Source: Treponema sp. (GTDB lineage: Bacteria > Spirochaetota > Spirochaetia > Treponematales > Treponemataceae). From it: a stretch of 8,238 nt of DNA. The position numbers and the translations under genes were made by a program. Shown piece after piece: positions 1 to 6,713 of this stretch (positions within the stretch are counted from its first letter, which is position 1; every line of letters begins with the position of its first letter). Where the stretch lies: positions 1 to 8,238 of the forward strand of contig JAHAZA010000079.1 of NCBI GenBank assembly GCA_018385415.1, in the 5' to 3' direction. The notes beneath the pieces were generated by a model. The model was not told where the DNA came from. It searched no databases and worked only from the letters and a program-made list of their open reading frames with translations.

Positions 1-23
1 ACCGACCGTCGTACGACATAAAT

Positions 24-92
24 GCAGCTGGGGGTCTTACCCCCAGACTGCGAATAGGAGTATGACTTACCACAGTCAGATGTTTACTCCTG
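24..92 (+). ncRNA. Candidate IS110 bridge RNA segment (two stem-loops)
   Basis: Two strong hairpins stand side by side in the non-coding DNA upstream of the transposase. The first pairs 24-35 with 39-51: GCAG plus CTGGGGGT, a three-base loop CTT, then ACCCCCAG, one bulged A, and CTGC. The second pairs AGGAGTA (56-62) with TACTCCT (85-91), and nested inside it TGACT (63-67) with AGTCA (74-78), leaving a six-base apical loop and a six-base one-sided internal loop (79-84). Known IS110-group elements express a structured bridge RNA from the left non-coding end, with internal loops that pair to target and donor DNA. Assigning this stretch to that RNA is inference; its 5' end may lie before base 1 and the guide loops were not identified. 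Confidence 0.45.
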
Positions 93-120
93 ATTCCATT
101 TTATTATAAAGAGGTAAGAA

Positions 121-1200
121 ATGGAACAGAGAAGATGTGTAGGAATTGATCTTGGAAAGAAAACTTACGAAGTTAAGTTCATTGCAGCAGATGGAAAGGT
201 TACCGGAACAAACGGAAAAACCTGTCCCTCTGGAAGAAAAGCTTTGTATGAAAAACTTCTGCCAACAGATAGAGTTGCAATCGAAGTATGTTCACTTGCA
301 ATGGTAATGGCAAAGGAACTTCAGAAGAAAGTTGGCTGTGAAGTAGTTCTTTTAAATCCAAGTCAGATAGCATTGATTTATCGCTCATTGAAGAAGAATG
401 ATAAGGAAGATGCCTTGAAGCTTGCACGTCTTGTCCAGAAGTACACAAATGATGAACTGCCAAAAGTTGAACTTCCAACTGAACACGAAGAGAACATCAG
501 ACAGATTCTGACAGAACTTCGACAGTTGAAGCACGACAGGACAAAGGAAATCAACAGACTGCATGCCATTTTTTTGGAATGTGGAATTACAGAAATGAAA
601 AGAAAGGATCTTGCTACTTCTGCGAACAGAAATGAAAGCATAAAGATTCTTAAAGGTTTGCCGTTAGTTCAGGCAGAGAGAAATCTCAAGAAACTTGAAC
701 TGATTGATGAACAGATTACTGAAGTTGAAAAACTTCTTGATAAAGAGCTGGAAGGTGACAAGAACGTCGAGACGTTGATGGAAATACCAGGAGTTGGAAA
801 ACAGCTGGCCTCTTCATTTGTTGCCTTTCTTGGTGACGGTTCACGATATTCAAATGTGTCGTGTATTGGAGCTGCAACAGGACTTGTTCCAAAACTTGAT
901 ATGTCCAGTACGGTTTGTCGTTTAGGTCATATTACAAAATGTGGAAATCCTGGATTACGTTCTTTGTTGATTCTGGCAGCATGGTCGCACGTAAGATCAA
1001 ATGGCGGCGGTGCAATAAAGGATAAGTTTGTTTATATGACTACAGTACAGAGTAAATCAAAGAAGATTGCTATTGTAGCTGCAGCAAGAAAGCTGGCTGA
1101 GTTGATGTACACTCTGTTGAAAAATGGTACATCTTATGAAAAGAGATCCTCCGTTGATATAGAAAAACTTGCAGAAGTATCTCTTTCACTTGCATCGTAA
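121..1200 (+). CDS. IS110-family transposase (DEDD plus serine recombinase)
   Basis: This 359-residue protein has the usual IS110 length and both domains. The N-terminal RuvC-like domain opens with CVGIDLGKK (D10), followed by IEVCS (E55) and KKNDKEDALKLAR (D94, D97), giving the DEDD set. A helical, probably coiled region spans about 125-215. The C-terminal Transposase_20 domain runs from EIPGVGKQLA (221-230) to KCGNPGLRSLL (273-283), with the candidate nucleophile S262 in GLVPKLDMSS; the more usual SG at this point is SS here. The start is supported by GAGGT at 111-115, five bases upstream. In this family the enzyme moves the element by RNA-guided recombination at a short core. The reading frame is intact, so the element could be active. 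It ends 72 bp before a terminator and is unlikely to be co-transcribed with cas12a. Confidence 0.97.
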   Translation: MEQRRCVGIDLGKKTYEVKFIAADGKVTGTNGKTCPSGRKALYEKLLPTDRVAIEVCSLAMVMAKELQKKVGCEVVLLNPSQIALIYRSLKKNDKEDALKLARLVQKYTNDELPKVELPTEHEENIRQILTELRQLKHDRTKEINRLHAIFLECGITEMKRKDLATSANRNESIKILKGLPLVQAERNLKKLELIDEQITEVEKLLDKELEGDKNVETLMEIPGVGKQLASSFVAFLGDGSRYSNVSCIGAATGLVPKLDMSSTVCRLGHITKCGNPGLRSLLILAAWSHVRSNGGGAIKDKFVYMTTVQSKSKKIAIVAAARKLAELMYTLLKNGTSYEKRSSVDIEKLAEVSLSLAS

Positions 1201-1214
1201 AATAATGGTTTCAG

Positions 1215-1250
1215 GGGCTCCCATGACATTGACAAATATCATAGGAGTTC
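1215..1250 (+). other. Stem-loop in the 3' flank of the IS110 transposase
   Basis: CTCC-c-ATGA (1218-1226) pairs with TCAT-a-GGAG (1239-1247) around a 12-base loop with one C/A mismatch; G1215-C1250 and two G-T wobbles can extend the stem. There is no T-tract, so it is not a terminator. It probably belongs to the right end of the insertion sequence. Elements of the IS1111 branch carry their guide RNA on this side, so the pairing could matter if this is that branch. Confidence 0.4.
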
Positions 1251-1272
1251 AGCATGACAAACGGGCACTGAG

Positions 1273-1298
1273 AACCGTCCTTTTTAGGGCGGTTTTTT
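1273..1298 (+). terminator. Rho-independent terminator after the IS110 element
   Basis: AACCGTCC (1273-1280) pairs with GGGCGGTT (1287-1294) with one G-T wobble around the loop TTTTTA, followed directly by a run of T (1293-1298, then ATTTT). This is a canonical intrinsic terminator for the + strand. It would insulate cas12a from transcription arriving from the insertion sequence. Confidence 0.85.
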
Positions 1299-1332
1299 AT
1301 TTTCTTTAAATCTATATCCCTATCATTTTTTG

Positions 1333-1363
1333 ATCTACCCTTCGTAGTATTATTTTCTTGAAC
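1333..1363 (-). other. Cas12a-handle-like hairpin / degenerate repeat upstream of cas12a
   Basis: Read on the minus strand, this stretch starts GTTCAA, continues AAAATAATACTAC, has a GAAGG loop and ends GTAGAT. The CRISPR repeat of this locus starts GTTTCAA, has AAAATTTCTAC, a TGTT loop and ends GTAGAT. The stem CTAC/GTAG (1335-1338 with 1344-1347) is four base pairs; the fifth pair of the true handle is lost. It overlaps the proposed cas12a -35 box. crRNA-like autorepressor RNAs with degenerate repeats are known upstream of cas genes, including in type V-A, so this is a candidate. The match is short, AT-rich and could be chance. Confidence 0.25.
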
Positions 1364-1386
1364 ATTCAAAATTAGTGTTTTACTAT
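1358..1386 (+). promoter_or_regulatory. Putative sigma-70 promoter of the cas operon
   Basis: TTGAAC (1358-1363) and TACTAT (1381-1386) are separated by exactly 17 bases; each matches its consensus at four of six positions. Transcription would begin near 1393, leaving a leader of about 50 nt before the cas12a start. It is the best pair in the 1299-1441 gap, but in DNA this AT-rich it remains a prediction. An overlapping TATTAT (1384-1389) is a closer -10 but has poor spacing. Confidence 0.45.
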
Positions 1387-1427
1387 TATTTGATTAAAAT
1401 TATGAGTGTATTTTTTCAAATGCACAT

Positions 1428-1435
1428 AAGGGGGA
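1428..1435 (+). promoter_or_regulatory. Ribosome binding site of cas12a
   Basis: AAGGGGGA ends six bases before the ATG at 1442. It is a strong Shine-Dalgarno site and fixes the start of Cas12a at this ATG. Confidence 0.8.
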
Positions 1436-1441
1436 TTTTAT

Positions 1442-4400
1442 ATGGTTACAATTAATGAATTTTGCGGACAGAAAAATGGATATTCCCGTTCCATTACATT
1501 GAGAAACAAGTTGATTCCAATTGGAAAGACTCAGGAAAATCTAGACAAAATTAATCTGCTGGACAATGATAAGAAGAGAGCCAACTCATACAAACAGGTA
1601 AAAGACCTTATTGATGATTTTCATCGCGCTTTTATTCAGGATGTTTTAAGCAAGGTTTCTTTTGAATGGGGGCCTCTATATGATGAATTCGATTTATTTC
1701 AAAGTCAGGCAGATAAAGTAAATAAGGCAAGAATAAAAATAGACTTGCAAAAATTACAGTCTGTAATGAGAGGAAAAATTGTAAAACAGTTCACTTCTGA
1801 TGAAAGGTATAAGAAACTTTTTGCGAAAGAATTACTCTCGGAGCTTTTACCAGAAATTATTAAGAGTGCAAAAGCAGAAGAAATTACAGATAAGCAGGAT
1901 GCGTTAAAAGTATTTGATAAATTCAGCACATATTTTACTGGATTTCATGAAAATAGGAAAAACATGTATAGCGATGAAGAAAAGTCTACTGCTATCAGTT
2001 TTAGAATTGTAAATGAAAATTTTCCAAAATTTTATGCCAATGTTAAACTTTTTGAAAAACTTCAGAAAGAATTTCCAAACATTATAGAAGAAACGGAAAA
2101 GTCTCTTGCCTCATATTTAAATGGTAAAAAACTAAAAGATATTTTTAATCCAGAAGCTTTTAATCAAGTGCTTACTCAGACCGGAATTGATTTTTATAAC
2201 ACTGTGATTGGTGGTATTTCTGCCGAAGCAGGAGCAGAGAAGATTCAAGGTTTGAATGAAAAAATAAATCTTGCCCGGCAGCAACTTTCAGATGCAGAAA
2301 AAAATAAACTTCGTGGAAAAATGGTTGTGCTTTTTAAGCAGATTTTAAGTGACCGGGACACTGCTTCTTTTATTCCTGTAGGATTTGAAAATAACGAAGA
2401 AGTTTATTATACAGTTCAGAAATTCAAAAAAGAGACCTATGATTCTGTAGTTTCATTAATAAAGGAAACTTTCAATTCAGACAATGATTATAATCTTGAA
2501 GAAATTTTTGTCCCAGCAAAAGAACTTACAGCCTTTTCGCACGCCATTTATGGTCACTGGTCTACATTGAGCCAGGGGTTGTTCATTATTGAAGAAAGTA
2601 AAACTAAAAAAGGCTTTTCGGAAACACAAGCAGAGAAAGCAAAAAAGGAAATTGCTAAAAAGGATTATTCTCTTGCAGAACTTCAGAATGCCTATGAAAT
2701 GTACTGCAAAAAAAATGAAGAACAAGTGACTCTTACTGCAAAGAATTATTTTACACTAAAAAAAGAAGATGAATTGTTTCTTTCAAAAATCAATACAGCG
2801 TATGCATTAATAGATTTTGAATCTAAAAAGAATCTTCAAGCAGAAAAAGATGCCGCAACTCCAATCAAAGAATTCCTTGATGAAGTTCAGACTCTTTATC
2901 ATTACCTAAAAATGGTTGATTACCGTGGAGAAGAACAGAAGGATTCTGCTTTTTATTCTAAACTTGATGAAATTCTTACAAAACTTGCCGAAATTGTTCC
3001 GTTGTACAATAAGGTTCGTAACTTTGTAACAAAGAAAATTGGAGAAGTTAAAAAGTTTAAGTTGAATTTTGACTGTCCAACTTTGGCGGATGGATGGGAT
3101 GAAAACAAGGAATCAGCAAATGATGCCATTTTGCTAAAAAAAGATGGTAAATATTTTCTTGGAATATTCAATCCAAAAGATAAGCCAAAATTTTCTAAAG
3201 AAGAATGCACAGAAGAATCTTGCTATGAAAAGATGGTTTATAAACTTTTGCCAGGACCAAACAAAATGCTCCCGAAAGTTTTTTTCTCAACAAAAGGACA
3301 GGAAACATTTTTACCTCCAAAAGATATTCTGCTCGGCTATGAAGAAGGAAAGCATAAAAAAGGTGATAAGTTTGACAAAGAATTCATGTATAAGTTAATT
3401 GACTGGTTCAAAGATGCAATTAACCGTCATGAAGACTGGAAGAAATTTGGATTTAAATTTTTAGACACACGCTCTTATGAAGATATGAGTGGATTCTATA
3501 AAGAAGTAGAATTACAAGGATATAAGGTTACTTTCAATAAAATTTCCGACTCAAAAATCAACACTCTCGTAGATTCAGGCAAACTATTCCTTTTCCAGAT
3601 TTACAACAAGGACTTCGCAGAAAAGGCTTTTGGTAAGAAAAATCTTCATACTTTGTATTGGGAAAATCTTTTCAGCGAAGAAAACCTTAAGGATATCTGC
3701 TTAAAACTTAATGGCGAAGCGGAACTTTTCTATCGCCCTGCAAACGAAAATATAAAAATTGTAAAACACGAAAAAGGTTCTCTGCTTGTAAACCGAACAA
3801 CAACAGATGGAAAATCAATTCCAGAAGATATTTATCAGGAAATCTATCAGTTTAAGAACAACATGATTTCTGAAATTTCCAAAGAAGCAAAAGAATTGCT
3901 TGATTCTGGAACAGTTGTTTGTAAAGAAGCAAAACATGAAATTACAAAAGACAAACATTTTACAGAAGCAACTTATCTTTTCCATTGTCCAATTACAATG
4001 AATTTTAAGGCTCCTGAATTAACAGGACGCAAATTTAATGACAAAGTTCTTGAAGTCCTTAAAAACAATCCGGATGTAAAAATAATTGGCCTTGACCGTG
4101 GCGAGCGCCATCTTATTTACCTTTCACTCATCAACCAGAAAGGTGAAATTGAGCTTCAGAAAACTTTGAATCTTGTAGAACAGGTTAGAAACGATAAAAC
4201 TGTAAAAGTTAATTATCAGGAAAAACTTGTTCAAAAAGAAGGTGACAGAGACAAGGCCCGCAAAAACTGGCAGACAATCGGCAATATCAAGGAACTTAAG
4301 GAAGGTTATCTTTCTAATGTAATTCATGAAATTGCAAAACTGATGATCGATAACAATGCCATTGTCGTAATGGAAGATTTGAATTTTGGTTTTAAACGGG

Positions 4401-5281
4401 GTCGTTTTGCTGTTGAACGCCAGGTTTACCAGAAGTTTGAAAATATGCTCATCGAAAAACTGAATTATCTTGTTTTCAAAGATAAAGCTGTTACTGAACC
4501 AGGTGGAGTGTTGAATGCTTATCAACTGACAGATAAATCGGCAAATGTTAGTGATGTTTACAAACAATGCGGATGGCTTTTCTACATTCCTGCAGCTTAT
4601 ACTTCAAAGATTGATCCTAAGACTGGATTTGCAAATCTATTTAATACAACAGGTCTCACAAATGTTGAAAAGAAAAAAGGTTTCTTTGATAAGTTTGATG
4701 GAATCAGATATGACTCTAAAGAAGATTGTTTTGTATTCTCTGTAGATTATTCAAAACTTGGGAACAATGCGGATTATCTGAAAAAATGGGAAATCTACAC
4801 ACGTGGAGAGCGAATTGCTTATAATCGCAAAGAAAATAAAACATTCACTGTAAATCCAACTGAAAACCTTAAAAAGAAGTTTGATGAATTTGGAATAAAC
4901 TGGCAGAACAAAGAAAACTTTATTGATTCTCTTCAAACTGTTCAGGCAGAAAAAACAAATGCCTCTTTCTTTGATGAAATGCTGAGGTCCTTCAACTCTA
5001 CTCTCCAGATGCGAAATTCAATTCCAAACAGTGAAATAGACTATCTGATTTCTCCTGTAAAAGCTGATGACGGAACTTTCTTTGACAGTCGCGAACAATT
5101 GGCTTTGGGCAATAAAGCCAAACTTCCAATTGATGCAGATGCCAATGGTGCTTATCACATTGCATTAAAAGGTTTGTATTTGCTTCAAAATGATTTCAAT
5201 CGTGATGAAAAAGGCGTGATTCAAAACATCAGGAATATTGACTGGTTCCGTTTTGTTCAGGAAAAAGAATACAGACTGTAG
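1442..5281 (+). CDS. cas12a: Cas12a (Cpf1), type V-A CRISPR effector nuclease
   Basis: At 1279 residues this is a full-length Cas12a (usual range about 1200-1350). The protein binds a crRNA, processes its own precursor crRNA, recognises a T-rich PAM and cuts both DNA strands with one RuvC site. The N-terminus (SITLRNKLIPIGKT) is typical, followed by REC lobes to about 500. The PAM-region segment ADGWDENKE keeps K556 and N560, and LPKVFF keeps K612. The crRNA-processing residues appear as H776 and K836, with R785 where Francisella has K852. RuvC motifs are intact: GLDRGERHL (D885), VVMEDLNFGFKRGRF (E978) and DADANGAYHI (D1233). The bridge-helix tryptophan is W943, and the Nuc arginine is R1191 in QMRNS. 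D550 stands where the Acidaminococcus enzyme has S542 and the Francisella enzyme N607, so PAM preference may differ slightly. Family equivalences come from remembered alignments. It leads the operon. Confidence 0.99.
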   Translation: MVTINEFCGQKNGYSRSITLRNKLIPIGKTQENLDKINLLDNDKKRANSYKQVKDLIDDFHRAFIQDVLSKVSFEWGPLYDEFDLFQSQADKVNKARIKIDLQKLQSVMRGKIVKQFTSDERYKKLFAKELLSELLPEIIKSAKAEEITDKQDALKVFDKFSTYFTGFHENRKNMYSDEEKSTAISFRIVNENFPKFYANVKLFEKLQKEFPNIIEETEKSLASYLNGKKLKDIFNPEAFNQVLTQTGIDFYNTVIGGISAEAGAEKIQGLNEKINLARQQLSDAEKNKLRGKMVVLFKQILSDRDTASFIPVGFENNEEVYYTVQKFKKETYDSVVSLIKETFNSDNDYNLEEIFVPAKELTAFSHAIYGHWSTLSQGLFIIEESKTKKGFSETQAEKAKKEIAKKDYSLAELQNAYEMYCKKNEEQVTLTAKNYFTLKKEDELFLSKINTAYALIDFESKKNLQAEKDAATPIKEFLDEVQTLYHYLKMVDYRGEEQKDSAFYSKLDEILTKLAEIVPLYNKVRNFVTKKIGEVKKFKLNFDCPTLADGWDENKESANDAILLKKDGKYFLGIFNPKDKPKFSKEECTEESCYEKMVYKLLPGPNKMLPKVFFSTKGQETFLPPKDILLGYEEGKHKKGDKFDKEFMYKLIDWFKDAINRHEDWKKFGFKFLDTRSYEDMSGFYKEVELQGYKVTFNKISDSKINTLVDSGKLFLFQIYNKDFAEKAFGKKNLHTLYWENLFSEENLKDICLKLNGEAELFYRPANENIKIVKHEKGSLLVNRTTTDGKSIPEDIYQEIYQFKNNMISEISKEAKELLDSGTVVCKEAKHEITKDKHFTEATYLFHCPITMNFKAPELTGRKFNDKVLEVLKNNPDVKIIGLDRGERHLIYLSLINQKGEIELQKTLNLVEQVRNDKTVKVNYQEKLVQKEGDRDKARKNWQTIGNIKELKEGYLSNVIHEIAKLMIDNNAIVVMEDLNFGFKRGRFAVERQVYQKFENMLIEKLNYLVFKDKAVTEPGGVLNAYQLTDKSANVSDVYKQCGWLFYIPAAYTSKIDPKTGFANLFNTTGLTNVEKKKGFFDKFDGIRYDSKEDCFVFSVDYSKLGNNADYLKKWEIYTRGERIAYNRKENKTFTVNPTENLKKKFDEFGINWQNKENFIDSLQTVQAEKTNASFFDEMLRSFNSTLQMRNSIPNSEIDYLISPVKADDGTFFDSREQLALGNKAKLPIDADANGAYHIALKGLYLLQNDFNRDEKGVIQNIRNIDWFRFVQEKEYRL

Positions 5282-5293
5282 GAGTTTGCCATG
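5279..5293 (+). promoter_or_regulatory. RBS overlapping the cas12a stop, start of the BRO-like gene
   Basis: The cas12a stop TAG is the first half of TAGGAG, a Shine-Dalgarno site six bases before the ATG at 5291. Ribosomes ending cas12a are therefore placed to start the next gene, which argues that the BRO-like gene is translated as part of the operon. Confidence 0.7.
5282..5293 (+). repeat. 12-bp direct repeat at a translation start, copy 1
   Basis: GAGTTTGCCATG here is identical to 6702-6713 in front of cas1. Each copy holds an RBS core (GAG), a six-base spacer and the start codon. Both follow a TAGGA that contains the preceding gene's stop. The two copies bracket the BRO-like gene and cas4. 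Confidence 0.8.
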
Positions 5294-6148
5294 CCAGAAA
5301 ACACACAGATTAAGCTTTTTGAAGAAAAAAAAGTCCGCTCGGTTTGGAATGAAGAAGAACAGCAGTGGTATTTTGTTGTAGTTGATGTAATTGAAATATT
5401 AACAGATTCAAAAAATCCTACTGATTACATCAAAAAGATGAGAAAAAGAGACCCTGTACTTTCCGAAGGGTGGGGACAACTTGTCACCCCCCTTGGTGTC
5501 CAAACTGCAGGAGGAACTCAAAGAATAAACTGCGCCAACGTAAAATCTCTTCTTCGAATTATTCAGTCCATTCCTTCACCAAAGGCAGAACCATTTAAAC
5601 AGTGGTTGGCTCAGGTTGGCTACGAACGAATGCAGGAAATTGAAAATCCAGAACTGGCACAAAAACGCATGAAGGAAATTTACGAAAAGAAAGGTTATCC
5701 AAAAGACTGGATTGATAAACGCTTGCGTGGAATTGCAATCAGACAGAATCTTACAGATGAATGGAAAGAACGGGGGATTACAAAAGAAAAAGATTTTGCA
5801 ATTCTTACTGCAGAGATTTCAAAGGCAACTTTTGGGCTTACTCCTTCAGAATATAAAAATGTAAAAGGTCTTACAAAGAAAAATCAGAATCTGCGGGATC
5901 ACATGACAGATTTAGAGCTGATTTTTACTATGCTTGGTGAACGGGTTACTACAGAAATCAGTCAGCAGGAAAAGCCTGAGGATTTTGAAGGCAATAAAGA
6001 TGTAGCGCGTCGTGGCGGAAATGTTGCAGGAGTTGCCAGAAAAGAAACAGAAAAAGAATTAGGTCATTCCGTAATTTCCTCGGAAAACTTTTTGAATCTG
6101 GACGAAAAATCAAATGGAACTTTACCTGAAAATAACTTACCTGAATGA
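5291..6148 (+). CDS. BRO-N / DinD-like protein embedded in the cas operon
   Basis: The 285-residue product looks like the BRO-N/DinD group. The N-terminal part (about 14-110) has the BRO-N pattern: WYFVVVDVIEIL (27-38), a GGTQRINCANVKSLLRII strand-helix unit (74-91) and SPKAEPFKQWL (96-106). The second half resembles DinD: RQNLTDEWKERG (151-162), DFAILTAEIS, and a C-terminal GGNVAGVARKETEKELG (242-258). BRO-N domains occur in phage antirepressors and bind nucleic acid; E. coli DinD is SOS-induced and acts on RecA. No membrane segment, signal peptide or nuclease motif is seen. The gene starts 9 bp after cas12a and overlaps cas4 by 35 bp. It is not a standard type V-A component; a role in regulation or adaptation is inference. 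Other readings are phage-derived cargo or a host DNA-damage gene captured by the operon. Confidence 0.78.
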   Translation: MPENTQIKLFEEKKVRSVWNEEEQQWYFVVVDVIEILTDSKNPTDYIKKMRKRDPVLSEGWGQLVTPLGVQTAGGTQRINCANVKSLLRIIQSIPSPKAEPFKQWLAQVGYERMQEIENPELAQKRMKEIYEKKGYPKDWIDKRLRGIAIRQNLTDEWKERGITKEKDFAILTAEISKATFGLTPSEYKNVKGLTKKNQNLRDHMTDLELIFTMLGERVTTEISQQEKPEDFEGNKDVARRGGNVAGVARKETEKELGHSVISSENFLNLDEKSNGTLPENNLPE

Positions 6149-6695
6149 TTTTATTTTCTGTCCCCTTTCGATTTATTACCATCAGCTTTACGGGAATTTG
6201 GCTGAGCGGCTTTATTACAATGACGCTCAGTTAGATGGTAAGGCTGTTCATGAAGCCATAGACAACCAGCACTACTCTACACATAAAAACGTGTTGCAAG
6301 GAATAGATGTTTACTCTGATGAATATAAACTGTGTGGAAAAATTGATATTTACGACAAGGGGACAGGTCTCCTTACAGAGCGTAAAAAACACATTGAGAC
6401 AATATATGACGGATATCTCTTTCAACTATATGCCCAATGTATTTGTCTTCGGGAAATGGGATATGAAGTAAAACAGATCAGATTATATTCCAGTGATGAC
6501 AATAAAGTTTTTCCGGCTGAACTCCCAGAAAACAATCCGGAAATGTTCGCAAAGTTCAAGAAAACAAATTTGGAGATGCAGAATTTCAATGTAGATTCGT
6601 ATGAACCTCATTCTGCAGATAAATGCCGCTATTGCATCTACAACGATTTTTGTGACAGGCCATTAGCTCCAAAGGCTTATAACGGTGGTTTCTAG
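6114..6695 (+). CDS. cas4: Cas4, 4Fe-4S exonuclease of the adaptation complex
   Basis: Cas4 works with Cas1-Cas2 to trim prespacers and select those next to a PAM. The 193-residue protein has the usual length. The iron-sulphur cluster ligands are C16 (LNDFIFCPLSIYYHQLY) and C171, C174 and C180 (CRYCIYNDFC). The RecB-type nuclease core is complete: H46 in GKAVHE, D78 in GKIDIYD, E89 and K91 in LTERKK, and Q104 in YLFQLY. The chosen ATG lies six codons before ITYLNDF, where family members usually start. It has only a weak GGA (6100-6102) 11 bases upstream and sits inside the end of the BRO-like gene, so translational coupling is likely. The first codons contain a short 15-bp-period duplication. 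cas1 follows after 15 bp. Confidence 0.96.
   Translation: MELYLKITYLNDFIFCPLSIYYHQLYGNLAERLYYNDAQLDGKAVHEAIDNQHYSTHKNVLQGIDVYSDEYKLCGKIDIYDKGTGLLTERKKHIETIYDGYLFQLYAQCICLREMGYEVKQIRLYSSDDNKVFPAELPENNPEMFAKFKKTNLEMQNFNVDSYEPHSADKCRYCIYNDFCDRPLAPKAYNGGF
6122..6145 (+). repeat. Short direct repeat at the BRO-like/cas4 overlap
   Basis: TTACCTGAA occurs at 6122-6130 and 6137-6145, a period of 15 bp, which is five codons in either frame. It gives YLKITYLN in Cas4 and LPENNLPE at the end of the BRO-like protein. A small in-frame duplication at this junction would explain both the extra residues before the Cas4 core and the length of the overlap. Confidence 0.55.
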
Positions 6696-6713
6696 GAATG
6701 TGAGTTTGCCATG
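6693..6713 (+). repeat. 12-bp direct repeat at a translation start, copy 2, with cas1 RBS
   Basis: The cas4 stop TAG begins TAGGA, four bases (ATGT) follow, then GAGTTTGCCATG (6702-6713), identical to 5282-5293. The GAG lies six bases before the ATG at 6711. Compared with copy 1 this junction looks like the same sequence with about six extra bases between the stop and GAG. Confidence 0.8.

Larger units (their letters stand above)
1..1258 (+). mobile_element. IS110-family insertion sequence (ends not resolved)
   Basis: The element consists of an IS110-type transposase flanked by folded non-coding DNA on both sides. IS110 elements lack classic terminal inverted repeats, so the ends cannot be read directly; the left end may lie outside the window and the right end is placed only approximately, before the terminator at 1273. 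The first bases contain a perfect 10-bp palindrome (8-17). No target duplication is visible, as expected for this family. The element lies just upstream of the CRISPR operon without interrupting any cas gene. Confidence 0.6.

Noticed and set aside
121..1281. The insertion sequence disrupting the CRISPR locus
   Set aside because: The transposase is followed by its own terminator, and cas12a has a complete start, RBS and plausible promoter downstream of it, so nothing is interrupted.
1299..1441. A tracrRNA or scoutRNA gene upstream of cas12a
   Set aside because: Cas12a needs no second RNA, and there is no anti-repeat of useful length here; only a 4-bp handle-like hairpin is seen.
3144..3398. 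Plus-strand 84-codon frame inside cas12a
   Set aside because: It overlaps the conserved PAM-region of Cas12a in another frame and its product looks like frame-shifted coding sequence.
4124..4567. Minus-strand open frame of 147 codons inside cas12a
   Set aside because: It lies antisense to the conserved RuvC region, has a low-complexity phenylalanine/isoleucine-rich product and no RBS; it is a shadow of cas12a.
5291..6148. The embedded gene as an anti-CRISPR or a toxin
   Set aside because: The sequence resembles BRO-N/DinD proteins, not any toxin or nuclease motif, and an inhibitor co-translated with intact cas genes has no direct support here.
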